DNA of 64,000 nucleotides, taken from the NCBI GenBank assembly GCA_963763205.1, contig CAVXNQ010000022.1, positions 62,001 through 126,000 on the forward strand. Direction: 5' to 3'. This DNA is from DDH964 sp963763205. GTDB taxonomy: Bacteria; Desulfobacterota; Desulfuromonadia; Desulfuromonadales; DDH964. Below are positions 48,218 to 57,262 of the stretch, one piece after another. Below the pieces are notes generated by a model that was not told the DNA's origin, made no database searches, and was given only the letters and a program-made list of their open reading frames with translations. Each line of letters begins with the position of its first letter. Position 1 is the first letter of the stretch. The position numbers and the translations under genes were made by a program.

Positions 48218-49162
48218 ATGATGAAGATTACCCGCAGACGTTTTCTGGCGGCCAGCCTGGCCGGCGGTGCGGCCGTGACCCTGGCCCCGGCGCGCAAGGC
48301 CCTGGCGGCGGGAAGCTTTGAGGGCTATCCCGAGGGGATGGGGGTCCTGGTCGACTTGACCCGCTGTATCGGCTGCCGCAGCTGCGAAGCGGCCTGCAAC
48401 AAGGAACAGCAGCTTCCGGCACCGGCGGAGCCCTTTGACGATCCTTCGGTGTTCGACCAGACGTTTCACGGCGGCACCCAGAAGCGGCGTACCGACGAGA
48501 GCCACTACACGGTGGTCAATCGTTACCAGCCCACAACGGAGCAGGCCTCGGTCTACCGCAAGATCCAGTGCAACCACTGCAATGAGCCGGCCTGCCTGAC
48601 CTCCTGTTTCGTCAACGCCTACACCAAGACCCGCGAGGGCGCGGTGATCTACAACCCCGACGTCTGCGTCGGCTGCCGCAACTGCATGGTCGCCTGCCCC
48701 TTCAATATCCCGGCCTATGCCTACTCGAGTGTGCTCAATCCGCGGATCCGCAAATGCATCTTCTGTTACGACACCCGCCTGAAAAACGGCAAGCCGCCGG
48801 CCTGCGTGGAGATCTGTCCGCAGGAAGCGCTGACCTTCGGGCATCGCAAGAATCTGCTGAAGATCGCCCGGGAGCGGATCAAGTTGCACCCCGACCGCTA
48901 CGTCGACCACATCTACGGGGAGACGGAGGTCGGCGGCACCGCCTGGATGTATCTTTCCGCCGTTCCCTTCGACCAGGTGGGCTTCAACACCGCCCTGCAG
49001 AAGGAGCCGATCATTAACAACGTCAAGGATTTTTTGGCCACCGTGCCGATGGTTCTGGCCATCTGGCCGGCCCTGTTCAGCGGCTTCCATCTGCTGGCCA
49101 AGCGCAAGGGGGGCCACGGTGAAGACCACGCGCAACCGCAACAGGAGGAGAACAAACCATGA
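48218..49162 (+). CDS. TAT-exported 4Fe-4S ferredoxin-type subunit (DmsB/HmcB-like)
   Basis: Encodes 314 residues. The N-terminus has a twin-arginine signal (TRRRFLAASLAGG). Cysteine clusters CIGCRSCEAAC (near 50), CNHCNEPACLTSC (near 119), CVGCRNCMVAC (near 151) and CIFC plus a later pair indicate four [4Fe-4S] clusters, as in HmcB, NrfC and DmsB. A C-terminal helix (VPMVLAIWPALFSGFHLLA) may anchor it, unlike soluble NrfC. The start ATG at 48218 is preceded by AAGGAG. It overlaps the NrfD-like gene by 4 bp. Confidence 0.93.
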   Translation: MMKITRRRFLAASLAGGAAVTLAPARKALAAGSFEGYPEGMGVLVDLTRCIGCRSCEAACNKEQQLPAPAEPFDDPSVFDQTFHGGTQKRRTDESHYTVVNRYQPTTEQASVYRKIQCNHCNEPACLTSCFVNAYTKTREGAVIYNPDVCVGCRNCMVACPFNIPAYAYSSVLNPRIRKCIFCYDTRLKNGKPPACVEICPQEALTFGHRKNLLKIARERIKLHPDRYVDHIYGETEVGGTAWMYLSAVPFDQVGFNTALQKEPIINNVKDFLATVPMVLAIWPALFSGFHLLAKRKGGHGEDHAQPQQEENKP

Positions 49163-50505
49163 AAAAACTGGTCGCCAACGGCTGGTCGCCGGACGAGTCC
49201 GCCAAGAAACTTGAGCCCAGCCGCAAAGGACTGCTCGACAAGCTGCTGCTCGGCCTCTCACCGCGGGACTACTTCGCCCAGGCCGTGCGCAATCCCCTGA
49301 ACTGGGTGCTGGGTCTGATTTTCGCCGTCGGGCTGCCGCTCATCGCCAGCCGCTTCATCTTCGGCCTCGGCTCCGTCACTCACGCCTCCAACGATTATCC
49401 CTGGGGGCTGTTTCTCGGCTTCGGCCTCTTCACCATGGTGCCGCTGTCGGCCTCGGGCTTCATGCTCGGCACCACGGTGGAGGTCTTCGGCCGCCACGAC
49501 TTCGAGCCGATCGAGCGCCTGGCCCTGCTCAACGGCCTGCTCGGTTACTTCTTCGCCGTCATCTACCTGATGGTCGACCTCGGCCAGCCCTGGCGCCTGC
49601 CCTACCCGATGGCGGTCGCCTTCGGTCCCGCGGCGGTCCTGTTCCTGGTCGGCTGGCACGTGGCCACCTACCTGACGGTGCAGGTCGCGGAGGTTTCCGC
49701 CTCCTTCTTCGAATGGATGGGGTGGCTGGCCGGCAAACGCTTCATCCGGCGCATCACCCTGGGCCTGACGGTGTCCGGCATCATCCTTTCCACCCTCCAC
49801 CAGGGAGCCCTCGGGGCGCTCTTCACCTATGCGCCGGGCAAGGTCCATCCCCTCTGGTACTCGGCGCCCTTCGAGTGGATCTTCTTCCTCTGCTCGGCGA
49901 TTCCCGCCGGCCTGTGCATGGTGATCGCGGTCAGCACCATCGCCCGCAAGACCATGGCCTGGCGCTGCGGCCAGGCGTTTACGGAAAACCTCGATCGGCT
50001 GACCATCGCCCTCGCCAAGGGGGCGAGCATGGGGCTGGTGACCTACCTGGTGATCAAGCTGATCGGCCTCGCCCACGACAACGAGTGGGCCTACCTGACG
50101 ACCGGTTGGGGCGAGTGGTTCCTGCTGGAGCTCGCCATCGGCGTGATTCTGCCCTTGTTCCTCTTCGCCCGGGGCATCCGCTATCAGCGGGTGGGGCTGG
50201 TGCGCTTTGCCGCTTTTCTGACCATCGTCGGGGTGGTTCTGAACCGGCTGAACACGGCGCTGATCGCCTTCAACTGGAATCTTTACCAGGAGATTCCCCA
50301 CTGGAAGGAGGTCGCGATCAGCGTCACCATCTTCGCGATCTACGTTACCACCTACCGGTTCATTCTCTACCGGTTGCCGATCCTCTATCGCCTCAAGGGG
50401 CTCGAAACCCTGGAGGCCGCGACCGAACCGGCCGAAGATCCCGAGGGGAGCCGGCAAGGGGTGCCCGCACCCGCGGCTGCCTATCGGGTTGCTGATGTCG
50501 AATGA
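49159..50505 (+). CDS. NrfD/HmcC-like integral membrane quinol subunit
   Basis: Encodes 448 residues with about ten membrane helices. Motifs such as PWGLFLGFGLFTMVPLSASGF, STLHQGALGALF and GVVLNRLNTALIAFNW resemble NrfD/PsrC family subunits that bind menaquinol. With the Fe-S subunit and the pentahaem cytochrome it forms a quinol:cytochrome c oxidoreductase comparable to Cbc/Hmc modules of Geobacter and Desulfovibrio. Confidence 0.94.
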   Translation: MKKLVANGWSPDESAKKLEPSRKGLLDKLLLGLSPRDYFAQAVRNPLNWVLGLIFAVGLPLIASRFIFGLGSVTHASNDYPWGLFLGFGLFTMVPLSASGFMLGTTVEVFGRHDFEPIERLALLNGLLGYFFAVIYLMVDLGQPWRLPYPMAVAFGPAAVLFLVGWHVATYLTVQVAEVSASFFEWMGWLAGKRFIRRITLGLTVSGIILSTLHQGALGALFTYAPGKVHPLWYSAPFEWIFFLCSAIPAGLCMVIAVSTIARKTMAWRCGQAFTENLDRLTIALAKGASMGLVTYLVIKLIGLAHDNEWAYLTTGWGEWFLLELAIGVILPLFLFARGIRYQRVGLVRFAAFLTIVGVVLNRLNTALIAFNWNLYQEIPHWKEVAISVTIFAIYVTTYRFILYRLPILYRLKGLETLEAATEPAEDPEGSRQGVPAPAAAYRVADVE

Positions 50506-50627
50506 CCGGGGCCGGTGCGCCGGCAGCCGCCTGGGCGCTGCCGGCGCACGGCCGGCCACCGTGGTGGTGGACCGGCGCCGGCCCGGCAAGGACGGAATGC
50601 GGGGGATTCCGCCAAGAGGGGTCGATC

Positions 50628-51540
50628 ATGTTGCAGAAACTGTGTACCACGCGCCATTGTTCCTGTCGCCCTGGCCGTCACCGGCTTCGTCGTTCTGTGT
50701 TGTCTTCTCTTCTACACCATCATCCAGGCGGATTTGACCGAACACGCCGCGGAACAATCGGCGACCCTGGCGGGTATGGTGCTGAAGTCGACCCGTTACG
50801 CCATGCTGCGCGACGATCGGGAAATGCTGCGCAACATCCTGCAGAACGTCGCCAGTCAAAAGGGGGTCGAGCATGCCCGGATCTTCAACAAGGAGGGACG
50901 GGTGATGTTTTCCGGCCACAGCGAGGAAGTGACCCGGACCCTCGACAAGACTGCCGAGGGGTGCGCCGGTTGCCATTCCGGGCCGGTGCCTATCGCCAAC
51001 CCCGAACTGTCGCGCATGACCCGGCTCTTTATCGATTCCAGGGGGGTGGAAACCCTGGCGGTGACCGCACCGGTCTACAACGAGCCGGAGTGCGCCGGCA
51101 TTGCCTGTCACGTCGACCCGAGCCAGCGCAAGGTTCTGGGCATGCTCGATATCGGCCTCGACCAGGCACCCCAGCGGGCGGCCCTGGCCACCCTCCGGCT
51201 GCGGATGATCCTGTTCAGCCTGATGGTCCTGGTGCTCACCGTCGGCGGGGTTGCGGCCCTTTTGCATCACCAGGTCTTTCTGCCGGTCAGGCGCTTGACG
51301 GACTTTACCGAAAACCTTTCCAATGGTATTTTTGACAGCGAATTCCCCCGGGCCTGTGGGGAACTGGAACGCCTCGCCGGCCATCTGCGGCGGCTGGTGA
51401 TGGGCCGCAACGACGCTACAGGACCGGACCCGGGCTGCGCCACGGAGCCGGGCAAGGAACAGGATGCAGAATCCACCCCAGGGGAAATCGAGCCACGATG
51501 CCAGCCGGCTGCGGCAGGAGATCCGGGCCAGAATCCGTAG
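50628..51540 (+). CDS. Kinase-less haem-binding sensor protein (probable N-terminal frameshift)
   Basis: About 300 residues. An N-terminal helix (VPVALAVTGFVVLCCLLF), periplasmic domain with CAGCH and CAGIACH (CX4CH), second helix (MILFSLMVLVLTVGGVAALL) and a HAMP-like segment parallel the sensor part of the kinase at 41320. There is no HisKA or HATPase; the C-terminus is a short unstructured tail overlapping the next gene. ATG 50628 has no direct frame connection to the sensor domain: a shift within 50630-50665 is needed, so the exact start is uncertain. It may modulate the kinase or bind the same ligand. Confidence 0.75.
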
Positions 51541-51988
51541 CCTCCAGGCCCGGGCCAACCGGGGGATCTGGGTCCTTGCCGCTTTCCTGGCGGTCAGTAT
51601 CGCCGCTTCCCGGGGCTTCGACCTGCTCCCCGCGCTTTCGGCCGGGACCCGGCAATGGCTCGGGGCCGCGCCGCCGGTGCGCCTGATCCAGCTGGCGCTG
51701 GTTGTCTACGCCTTCAGCGCGTCGGTGCTGATCCTGGCGCGGATGGCCAAAGAGGAGGCGCCGCGCAGAAGTTTTACCCATGTTCTCTACCTGACGGCCT
51801 TCTTCGGCTTCTTCCATTTTGCCGGCGCCCTGGCCGCCAATTTCTGGGCGGTGCTGGTGGCCGGTGCCACCGTGCTGGGTCTGGCGGCCTACCACGGCTG
51901 GACCTATTGCGGCAACCAGGTGCGCCAAGAGGAAACCCTTTTGGAGGAGCTGGAGCGGCGCCACGATCTGGATCGGGATGGTTCCTGA
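51464..51988 (+). CDS. Membrane protein of unknown function, end of the redox operon
   Basis: Encodes 174 residues with about four helices (34-50, 68-86, 104-120, 122-142) and a charged C-terminal tail (EETLLEELERRHDLDRDGS). No family recognised. It overlaps the preceding sensor gene by 77 bp. AAGGAAC precedes the ATG. Confidence 0.65.
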   Translation: MQNPPQGKSSHDASRLRQEIRARIRSLQARANRGIWVLAAFLAVSIAASRGFDLLPALSAGTRQWLGAAPPVRLIQLALVVYAFSASVLILARMAKEEAPRRSFTHVLYLTAFFGFFHFAGALAANFWAVLVAGATVLGLAAYHGWTYCGNQVRQEETLLEELERRHDLDRDGS

Positions 51989-52015
51989 GCGCGGTCCCCC
52001 GGCGATCCGCAGAAA

Positions 52016-52057
52016 ACGGCAAAAAGCCGGAGCCCTGAGGCTCCGGCTTTTTGCCGT
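52016..52057. terminator. Strong bidirectional intrinsic terminator
   Basis: Nineteen-bp arms with core AAAAAGCCGGAGCC / GGCTCCGGCTTTTT and loop CTGA between the convergent redox operon and ptsP. It can stop transcription from both sides. Confidence 0.93.
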
Positions 52058-52079
52058 CTGAAGAGGGGGGATGGGACGG

Positions 52080-54426
52080 CTAAACGGCCAGCTGCAGCTC
52101 CCGCAGGACCCTGGCCAGCGCCTTGCGGATCTGGGCGCTTTCCCCCATCTCCAGGACTTCCCGCGCCGCCTTGCGGGCGGCGCGGGCGGAGATCTTCCCG
52201 AGCAGGGCCTTGGTGCGGGGAATAAACGGCGCGGGCATCGAGAATTCGCGGATGCCGAGGCCGATCAGGAGCAGGAAGCTCAGGGGGTCGGAGGCCATCT
52301 CCCCGCACAGGCACAGCCCCTTGTCGCGGCTGCGTGCCACCTCGGTAACGCCGTGCAGGACCTGCAGGATCGCCGGGTGGAGCGGGTCGTAATATTTGCT
52401 GACCAGGGGATTGTTGCGATCCGCGGCGAGCATGTACTGGATCAGGTCGTTGGTGCCCAGGGCGAAGAAATCGACCTCCCGGGCCAGCTGGGGCGCCAGC
52501 TGCACCGCCGCCGGGACCTCGATCATCACCCCCAGGGGAACCTCTTCGGCAAAGGCGACGCCGTCGCGGCGCAGGTTATCCCGCGCTTCGGCGAGGACCG
52601 CCTTGCAGGCGCGAACCTCCTCGAGGCTGGAGATCATCGGCAGGAGGAGCTTGACCGGCCCATGGACCCCGGCCATCAAAATCGCCTCGAGCTGGGTACG
52701 GAAGATGTCGCGATTGTCCAGGGAGACCCGGACCGAACGCCAGCCCATGAACGGATTTTCCTCCTTGGGCGGGTTGAAGTAGGGGAGGGCCTTGTCGCCG
52801 CCGATATCGAGGGTGCGGATGGTCACCGGGTAACCGGCGAAGCCCTCGAGGACCTTGCGGTAGAGCTGGTACTGGTCGTCCCGGTCGGGAAAGCTGCCGC
52901 GCGCCATGTAGGGGAACTCGGTGCGATAGAGGCCGACCCCCTCGGCGCCATTGCGCCGGGCCACCTCGACGTCGGAGACCAGGCCGATGTTGGCGCGCAG
53001 CACCACCCGCTCGCCGTCTCGGGTCTGCGCCGGCAGGTCGCGGAATTCCTCGAGGCGGTGCAGTTCCCGGCTGCAATCCTCCTCGAGGCGCCGGTATTCC
53101 TTGACGATCTTGGCCGGCGGGTCGACGTACAGGCAGCCGGAGTTGGCGTCGAGAATCAGCGGCTGTTCCGGGCGCACCGCGTTGACCGCGCCGCGCACCC
53201 CGACCAGGGCCGGAATGCCGAGGGATTTGGCCATGATCACCGCGTGGGAGTTTTTTCCTCCGGCTTCGGTGACGATGCCGCGCAACTGTTCATGATCAAG
53301 GGCGGCCATGTCCGAGGGGAGGATCTCGCGGGCGACGAGGATGCCGGGAAAGCGCAACTGCAGGACCTGGTGCTCCTCGCCGACCAGGTTGCCGAGCAGG
53401 CGCCGGCCGATGTCCTCCATGTCGGCGGCGCGCTCCCGCAGGTAAGGGTCCTCCATCTTTGCAAAACGCCTCGAGGTAGCCGCCCACCACCTTTTTCAGG
53501 GCATAGGGGGCGCTGTGCCCGCCGTCGATTTCGCCGCGCAGCCGGTCGAGAAAACTGCGATCCTCGAGAATCATCAGGTGGGTGTGGAAGATGGCGGCGT
53601 CGCTTTCCGAAAGCCGTTCGGCGACCCGCTTTTCCAGGAAAAGGGTCTGGATCCGGGTCTTTTCCAGGGCGGCATCGAGCCGGGCCGACTCCCTGGCGGG
53701 ATCGATCTGCTCCTCATCGAGGATGTCGGCGAAGCCGAGCTTCTGGTCGAGGACGTGGGCCGGCCCGGAAACCACCCCGGGATAGGCGACCGTGCCGCGC
53801 AGCGCCGTTTCCCCGCCCCCTTCCGGCGGAGTCTCGCGGGTCAGCAGGGACTGGCGGGTCTTTTCCAGCTCGCGGGCAAAGCGGTTGGATTCCTCCTCCT
53901 TCTGGCGGATCGAGTCGAGCAGGCGGGCGTTGATGACGATGGAGCTGACCTGGAAGGCGATGGTCGACAGGGCGCTGATCTCTTCGGCGCTGAACTGGCG
54001 GGCTTCCTTGGTCTGCAGGACGATGACGCCGAGGGGATGGTGGCGGTCGAACAGGGGGATGCCGAGAAAAGAATGGTAGCGTTCCTCGCCGGTCTCCTTG
54101 AAGTAGCGATAGCGCGGATGGGACTGGGGCTCGAGGATGGCCACCGGGTGGCGTTCCTGGGCGGCCATGCCGGTGAGCCCCTCGCCGATCTGCATCGTGA
54201 CCTTGCCCACGGCACGCCGGGAGAGGCCCTTGCTGGCGCGCAGGCGCAGGGTCTGCAGATTCTCGTCGAGAAGATAGATCGAACAGACTTCGGTCCCCAT
54301 GCGACGGGCGACCAGGTTGACGATGTTTTGCAGGGTTTCGACCAGATCATGGGACTGAAGGATCAGCGCACTGATGTCCTCCAGGGTGGTGATGCCGATT
54401 TTTTCCCGGGGATTTTTCGCTGGCAT
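52080..54426 (-). CDS. ptsP: Phosphoenolpyruvate-protein phosphotransferase PtsP, EI-Ntr (frameshifted)
   Basis: About 781 residues when joined. N-terminal GAF domain (about 10-170: VARRMGTEVCSIYLLDE), then the PTS enzyme I modules: the phospho-His site GGKNSHAVIMAKSLGIPA and the PEP-binding TIM barrel (RTLDIGGDKALPYF, EVDFFALGTNDLIQYMLA). EI-Ntr starts the nitrogen PTS phosphorelay and links nitrogen and carbon state to regulators. The frame breaks at about 53459-53465 in an A4 run (T4 on the coding strand; one extra base). Start chosen at 54426 (GGAGGG upstream). Confidence 0.94.
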
Positions 54427-54622
54427 GCGGAGACGTCCCTCCATCCTGGACAATGGTATCGAGGCAAAATTGGCAGGGTCCGGATTCTTGGCCGCGGCAG
54501 ACAACACCCAAGCCGGCTGATGTCGTTTCAAGAGCCGTTCCCCCCGGCCGGCCGAAAAGGAGAGTGGCGCCCGGAAGTTAAATCAAACTAAATTTTAGCG
54601 GAATGCAGCTTCCTTGGCGAAT

Positions 54623-54661
54623 AAAAAAACGCCGCACGGGGGAGAGAGATCCCGGGCGGCG
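54623..54661 (-). terminator. Minus-strand intrinsic terminator
   Basis: Read on the minus strand, a stem of 6 + 4 bp (CGCCGC/GCGGCG and CGGG/CCCG, one mismatch) is followed by TTTTTTT. It ends the candidate small RNA and would also stop read-through from the sigma-54 activator gene. Confidence 0.85.
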
Positions 54662-54716
54662 CAAAGGGGACTGGTTTCGGTCGGTTTAAAACGTGGTAAA
54701 TCCCCGTGAAAGTTGA
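54624..54716 (-). ncRNA. Candidate sigma-54-dependent small RNA
   Basis: On the minus strand a near-perfect sigma-54 promoter (54743-54728) predicts a start near 54717. About 60 nt later comes a GC-rich hairpin (CGCCGC-C-CGGG / CCCG-T-GCGGCG) followed by T7 (about 54629-54623), a textbook terminator. The product would be about 90 nt with an inner GGGGA/TCCCC helix and no convincing ORF. It could instead be the attenuated leader of ptsP, which begins 200 nt further downstream. Neither expression nor conservation can be checked here. Confidence 0.6.
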
Positions 54717-54727
54717 GTATTGCCCTA

Positions 54728-54743
54728 AGCAACAGCTGTGCCA
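54728..54743 (-). promoter_or_regulatory. Sigma-54 promoter on the minus strand
   Basis: The minus strand reads TGGCACAGCTGTTGCT, a match to TGGCAC-N5-TTGCT with GG and GC 10 nt apart. It faces the candidate small RNA and ptsP. Confidence 0.85.
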
Positions 54744-54973
54744 AGGCGCGCTCGGTGGCCTTCAGGGCCGGAAAACCGGGGATTTCTCCATGGGAAAGGA
54801 TTTCTCTCTGGCGACTGAAGGGCTCCCGGTGTGTGTCTGGAGTGGCACATGTTTTCTATTGAGGCTAAAAAAATATTAAATTTGCCAACAAAAACGCACC
54901 CTTGTTGCCGTTGTGTCAAAGATGACACACGGTCGCGGTTAGCCTGTGCAGGATGTGGCGCAATGGCGGAAGG
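54744..54973. other. Upstream region of the sigma-54 promoter
   Basis: Non-coding stretch between the end of the Fe-S sigma-54 activator gene and the promoter. It contains the palindromic site at 54912-54929; the rest is AT-rich around 54850-54895 and could allow DNA bending. A minus-strand open frame over 54725-54928 lacks any coding signature and overlaps the promoter. Confidence 0.5.
54912..54929 (-). promoter_or_regulatory. Palindromic candidate enhancer site
   Basis: TGTGTCAAAGATGACACA: 7-bp perfect arms around 4 bp, about 185 bp upstream of the minus-strand sigma-54 promoter. A related inverted arrangement of the same hexamer (TGACAC-GGG-GTGTCA) lies at 57437-57451 upstream of the sigma-54 activator gene, suggesting both are sites for that activator. 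Confidence 0.65.
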
Positions 54974-57262
54974 TTAACGGCTTTTGCCGCTGAACTCGCT
55001 CCCCCGGATGTTGTAGCGGTCGAGCAGGCGGTAGAACGTGCGCCGCGGAATCCCGGCCCGGCGCGCCGCCTCGGAGACATTGCCGCCGGTCTCCTGGAGG
55101 TAGCGCCTGATCAGGCCTTTTTCCACCTGGCTGAGATGTTTTTCCCGTTGGCCGCGGAAGCCGCCGGGGGCTTGGCCGGAACCGCTCTGTTCGGTCTCGA
55201 GGCTGAGCTCGGCGAAGACGACCGGCAGATTGTCGAGGCGGATGATCTGATCCTGGGTGAGGACCGCGGCGCGCTCGATGATGTTCTGCAGCTCGCGGAT
55301 GTTGCCCGGCCAGGGGTAGCGCTGCATCGCCTGGACGGCCCGCTCCTCGATGCCGAGGATGGTCTTGTTGACCCGCTGGCTGGCCCGGGCTATGAAGTGG
55401 TCGGTCAGGCTGCGCAGCGAGTCGAGACGGCTGCGCAGCGGCGGCATGGTGATGGTGAAGACGTTGAGCCGGTAGAAGAGATCCTCACGGAACCAGCCTT
55501 CGCGGACCCCGGTCTCCAGGTTCTTGTTGGTAGCGGCGATCAGCCGCACGTCGACCTTGATGGAGGTGTGGGCGCCCACCGGGCGGATTTCTCCGGAATC
55601 GAGGACCCGCAGTAGTTCCGCCTGGAGTTTGGGCGTGATGTCGCCGATTTCGTCGAGGAAGATGGTGCCGCCGTTGGCGGCCTCGAAGAGCCCCTTCTTG
55701 TCGGCGATGGCGCCGGTAAAAGAGCCCTTCTTGTGGCCGAAGAGTTCACTTTCCAGCAGGCTGTCGGTGAGGGTCGTGCAGTTGAGGCTGACCAGCGGTT
55801 TGTCGCTGCGGTGGCTCTGCTGGTGGATGGCGCGGGCGGTCAGCTCCTTGCCGGTGCCGCTCTCACCGCGGATCAGCACGGTGGTCTGGGTCGGGCCGAC
55901 CTGGCGGATCAGCTTGAGCACGTCGGAGGTGCCGGTGTCCTGGCCGATGATCGCCACATCGCCGAACTCCTGGTCGAGGGCGCGACGGGCGAGCTCGTAT
56001 TTCTGGGCGAGGTTGAACCGGTCCTCCTCGAGCCGCTTGAGGGAGAAGGGGAGGCACATGTTTTCTTCGGCAAGCCCCTGGTAAACGGCCACGGCATGTT
56101 CCCGGCAGGATTGGTAGCCGCAGCAGCCGCAGTTGAGCTCGTCCTGTTCGACGAATTTGTTGGTTGTCTGGAGGATCTTGCGGACGCTGTCGCCGCTCGG
56201 CAGGTCGAGGCGCTGGTGTTTGTTCTTGAAGCGCCGGCGCAGGTCGGGCAGCGGCTTTTCCGTCAGATAGTGGGGCGCGGTCTGGTAGGGGACCTGGCCG
56301 TGCTGGAAGAAGTCGATGACCAGGCTGCGCTTGGAGAAGGTAGTCAGCCGGTTGTTGCGGCCGGGGCCGCCGATGCAGCCGCCAGCGCAGAAACGCAGGT
56401 CGACGACCTTGGGGCTGATGCGGCCGGCAGCCAGGTCCTTGATGATCTCCAGGACGTTTTCTTCTCCCTCGGTGGTGACGAAGTCGGGATCGAGGAATTC
56501 GGTATGGATGTCGAAGGCCTCGAAGGGGCCGCCGGAGATCGGAAAGAGTCGGCCCCGATCGGCCGGTACCCCGTCGAAATGGGTCTCGGCGAGGCGGGTC
56601 AGGTCGATGCCGCGGGCCCGCAGCATGTGATTGAGCTCGCGGTAAGTGAGGACGACGTCGATGGCGCCGGCGACCTCCTCGGCCTCGATCTCGAACTTGC
56701 CGGCAATGCAGGAGCTGATGTAGATCACCCGGGTCTTCGGCCCGCGGCGGGACTTGATGAAGCGGCCGATGGCGACCATCGGCGAGACGCTGTCCATGAG
56801 GTGTTTGAGCAGCTGCGGATAATGGCGCTCGATGAGATCGACGATGGTCGGGCAATGGGTGGAGATCAGCGGCAGACCCTCGCCCTGCTCCTTGAGGCGG
56901 CCATACTCGTTGCGAATCAGTTCCACGCCGCTCGCTCCTTCGTGGACCTCGTCGAAGCCGATGCGTTTGATGCCGCTGGCCAGCTGGCCGGGGCGCACGT
57001 CGTTGAAGAAGGCGGGATAGGAGCAGCCGAGTACCGCCACCACCGGGTCCTTGCCGGCGAGCAGCCGTTCCGTCTCCTCGATGCAGTCGGCGATCACCTT
57101 GGCTTTCTGGGAACAGACGCGAATGCACTTGCCGCAGCCGATGCAGCGATCGTGGATGACTTCGGCGTAGTGCTGCTTGACCTTGATCGCCTTGACCGGG
57201 CAGTTGCGGACGCACGAGTAGCACTTGCGGCAATTCTCCCGCACCGTCGTTATCGGCCCCAT
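54974..57262 (-). CDS. Sigma-54 activator with ferredoxin and [FeFe]-hydrogenase-like sensor domains
   Basis: Encodes 762 residues. Two N-terminal [4Fe-4S] motifs (CRKCYSCVRNCP, CIGCGKCIRVC, residues 10-50) precede a hydrogenase large-subunit-like domain (about 70-350) with H-cluster-like motifs: L1 STHCP, L2 SSCIAGKFE and L3 RFCAGGCIGG. A second Cys group (CGCCGYQSC, near 380) leads to the AAA+ domain (GESGTGKE near 470, GSFTGA, FLDEIGD) and a Fis-type HTH (GNVSEAARRAGIPRRTFYRLL). The four cubane cysteines of the H-cluster appear conserved, while residues that hold the diiron site are changed, so it is likely a redox- or Fe-S sensor, not an enzyme. No receiver domain. Confidence 0.93.
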   Translation of the reverse strand: MGPITTVRENCRKCYSCVRNCPVKAIKVKQHYAEVIHDRCIGCGKCIRVCSQKAKVIADCIEETERLLAGKDPVVAVLGCSYPAFFNDVRPGQLASGIKRIGFDEVHEGASGVELIRNEYGRLKEQGEGLPLISTHCPTIVDLIERHYPQLLKHLMDSVSPMVAIGRFIKSRRGPKTRVIYISSCIAGKFEIEAEEVAGAIDVVLTYRELNHMLRARGIDLTRLAETHFDGVPADRGRLFPISGGPFEAFDIHTEFLDPDFVTTEGEENVLEIIKDLAAGRISPKVVDLRFCAGGCIGGPGRNNRLTTFSKRSLVIDFFQHGQVPYQTAPHYLTEKPLPDLRRRFKNKHQRLDLPSGDSVRKILQTTNKFVEQDELNCGCCGYQSCREHAVAVYQGLAEENMCLPFSLKRLEEDRFNLAQKYELARRALDQEFGDVAIIGQDTGTSDVLKLIRQVGPTQTTVLIRGESGTGKELTARAIHQQSHRSDKPLVSLNCTTLTDSLLESELFGHKKGSFTGAIADKKGLFEAANGGTIFLDEIGDITPKLQAELLRVLDSGEIRPVGAHTSIKVDVRLIAATNKNLETGVREGWFREDLFYRLNVFTITMPPLRSRLDSLRSLTDHFIARASQRVNKTILGIEERAVQAMQRYPWPGNIRELQNIIERAAVLTQDQIIRLDNLPVVFAELSLETEQSGSGQAPGGFRGQREKHLSQVEKGLIRRYLQETGGNVSEAARRAGIPRRTFYRLLDRYNIRGSEFSGKSR

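Noticed and set aside
53460..54600. Plus-strand 358-codon open frame antisense to ptsP
   Set aside because: Shadow frame: the minus strand carries clear GAF and enzyme I motifs over the same bases.
54725..54928. Minus-strand 67-codon open frame
   Set aside because: It overlaps the sigma-54 promoter and the palindromic site, has no ribosome site and no recognisable protein features.
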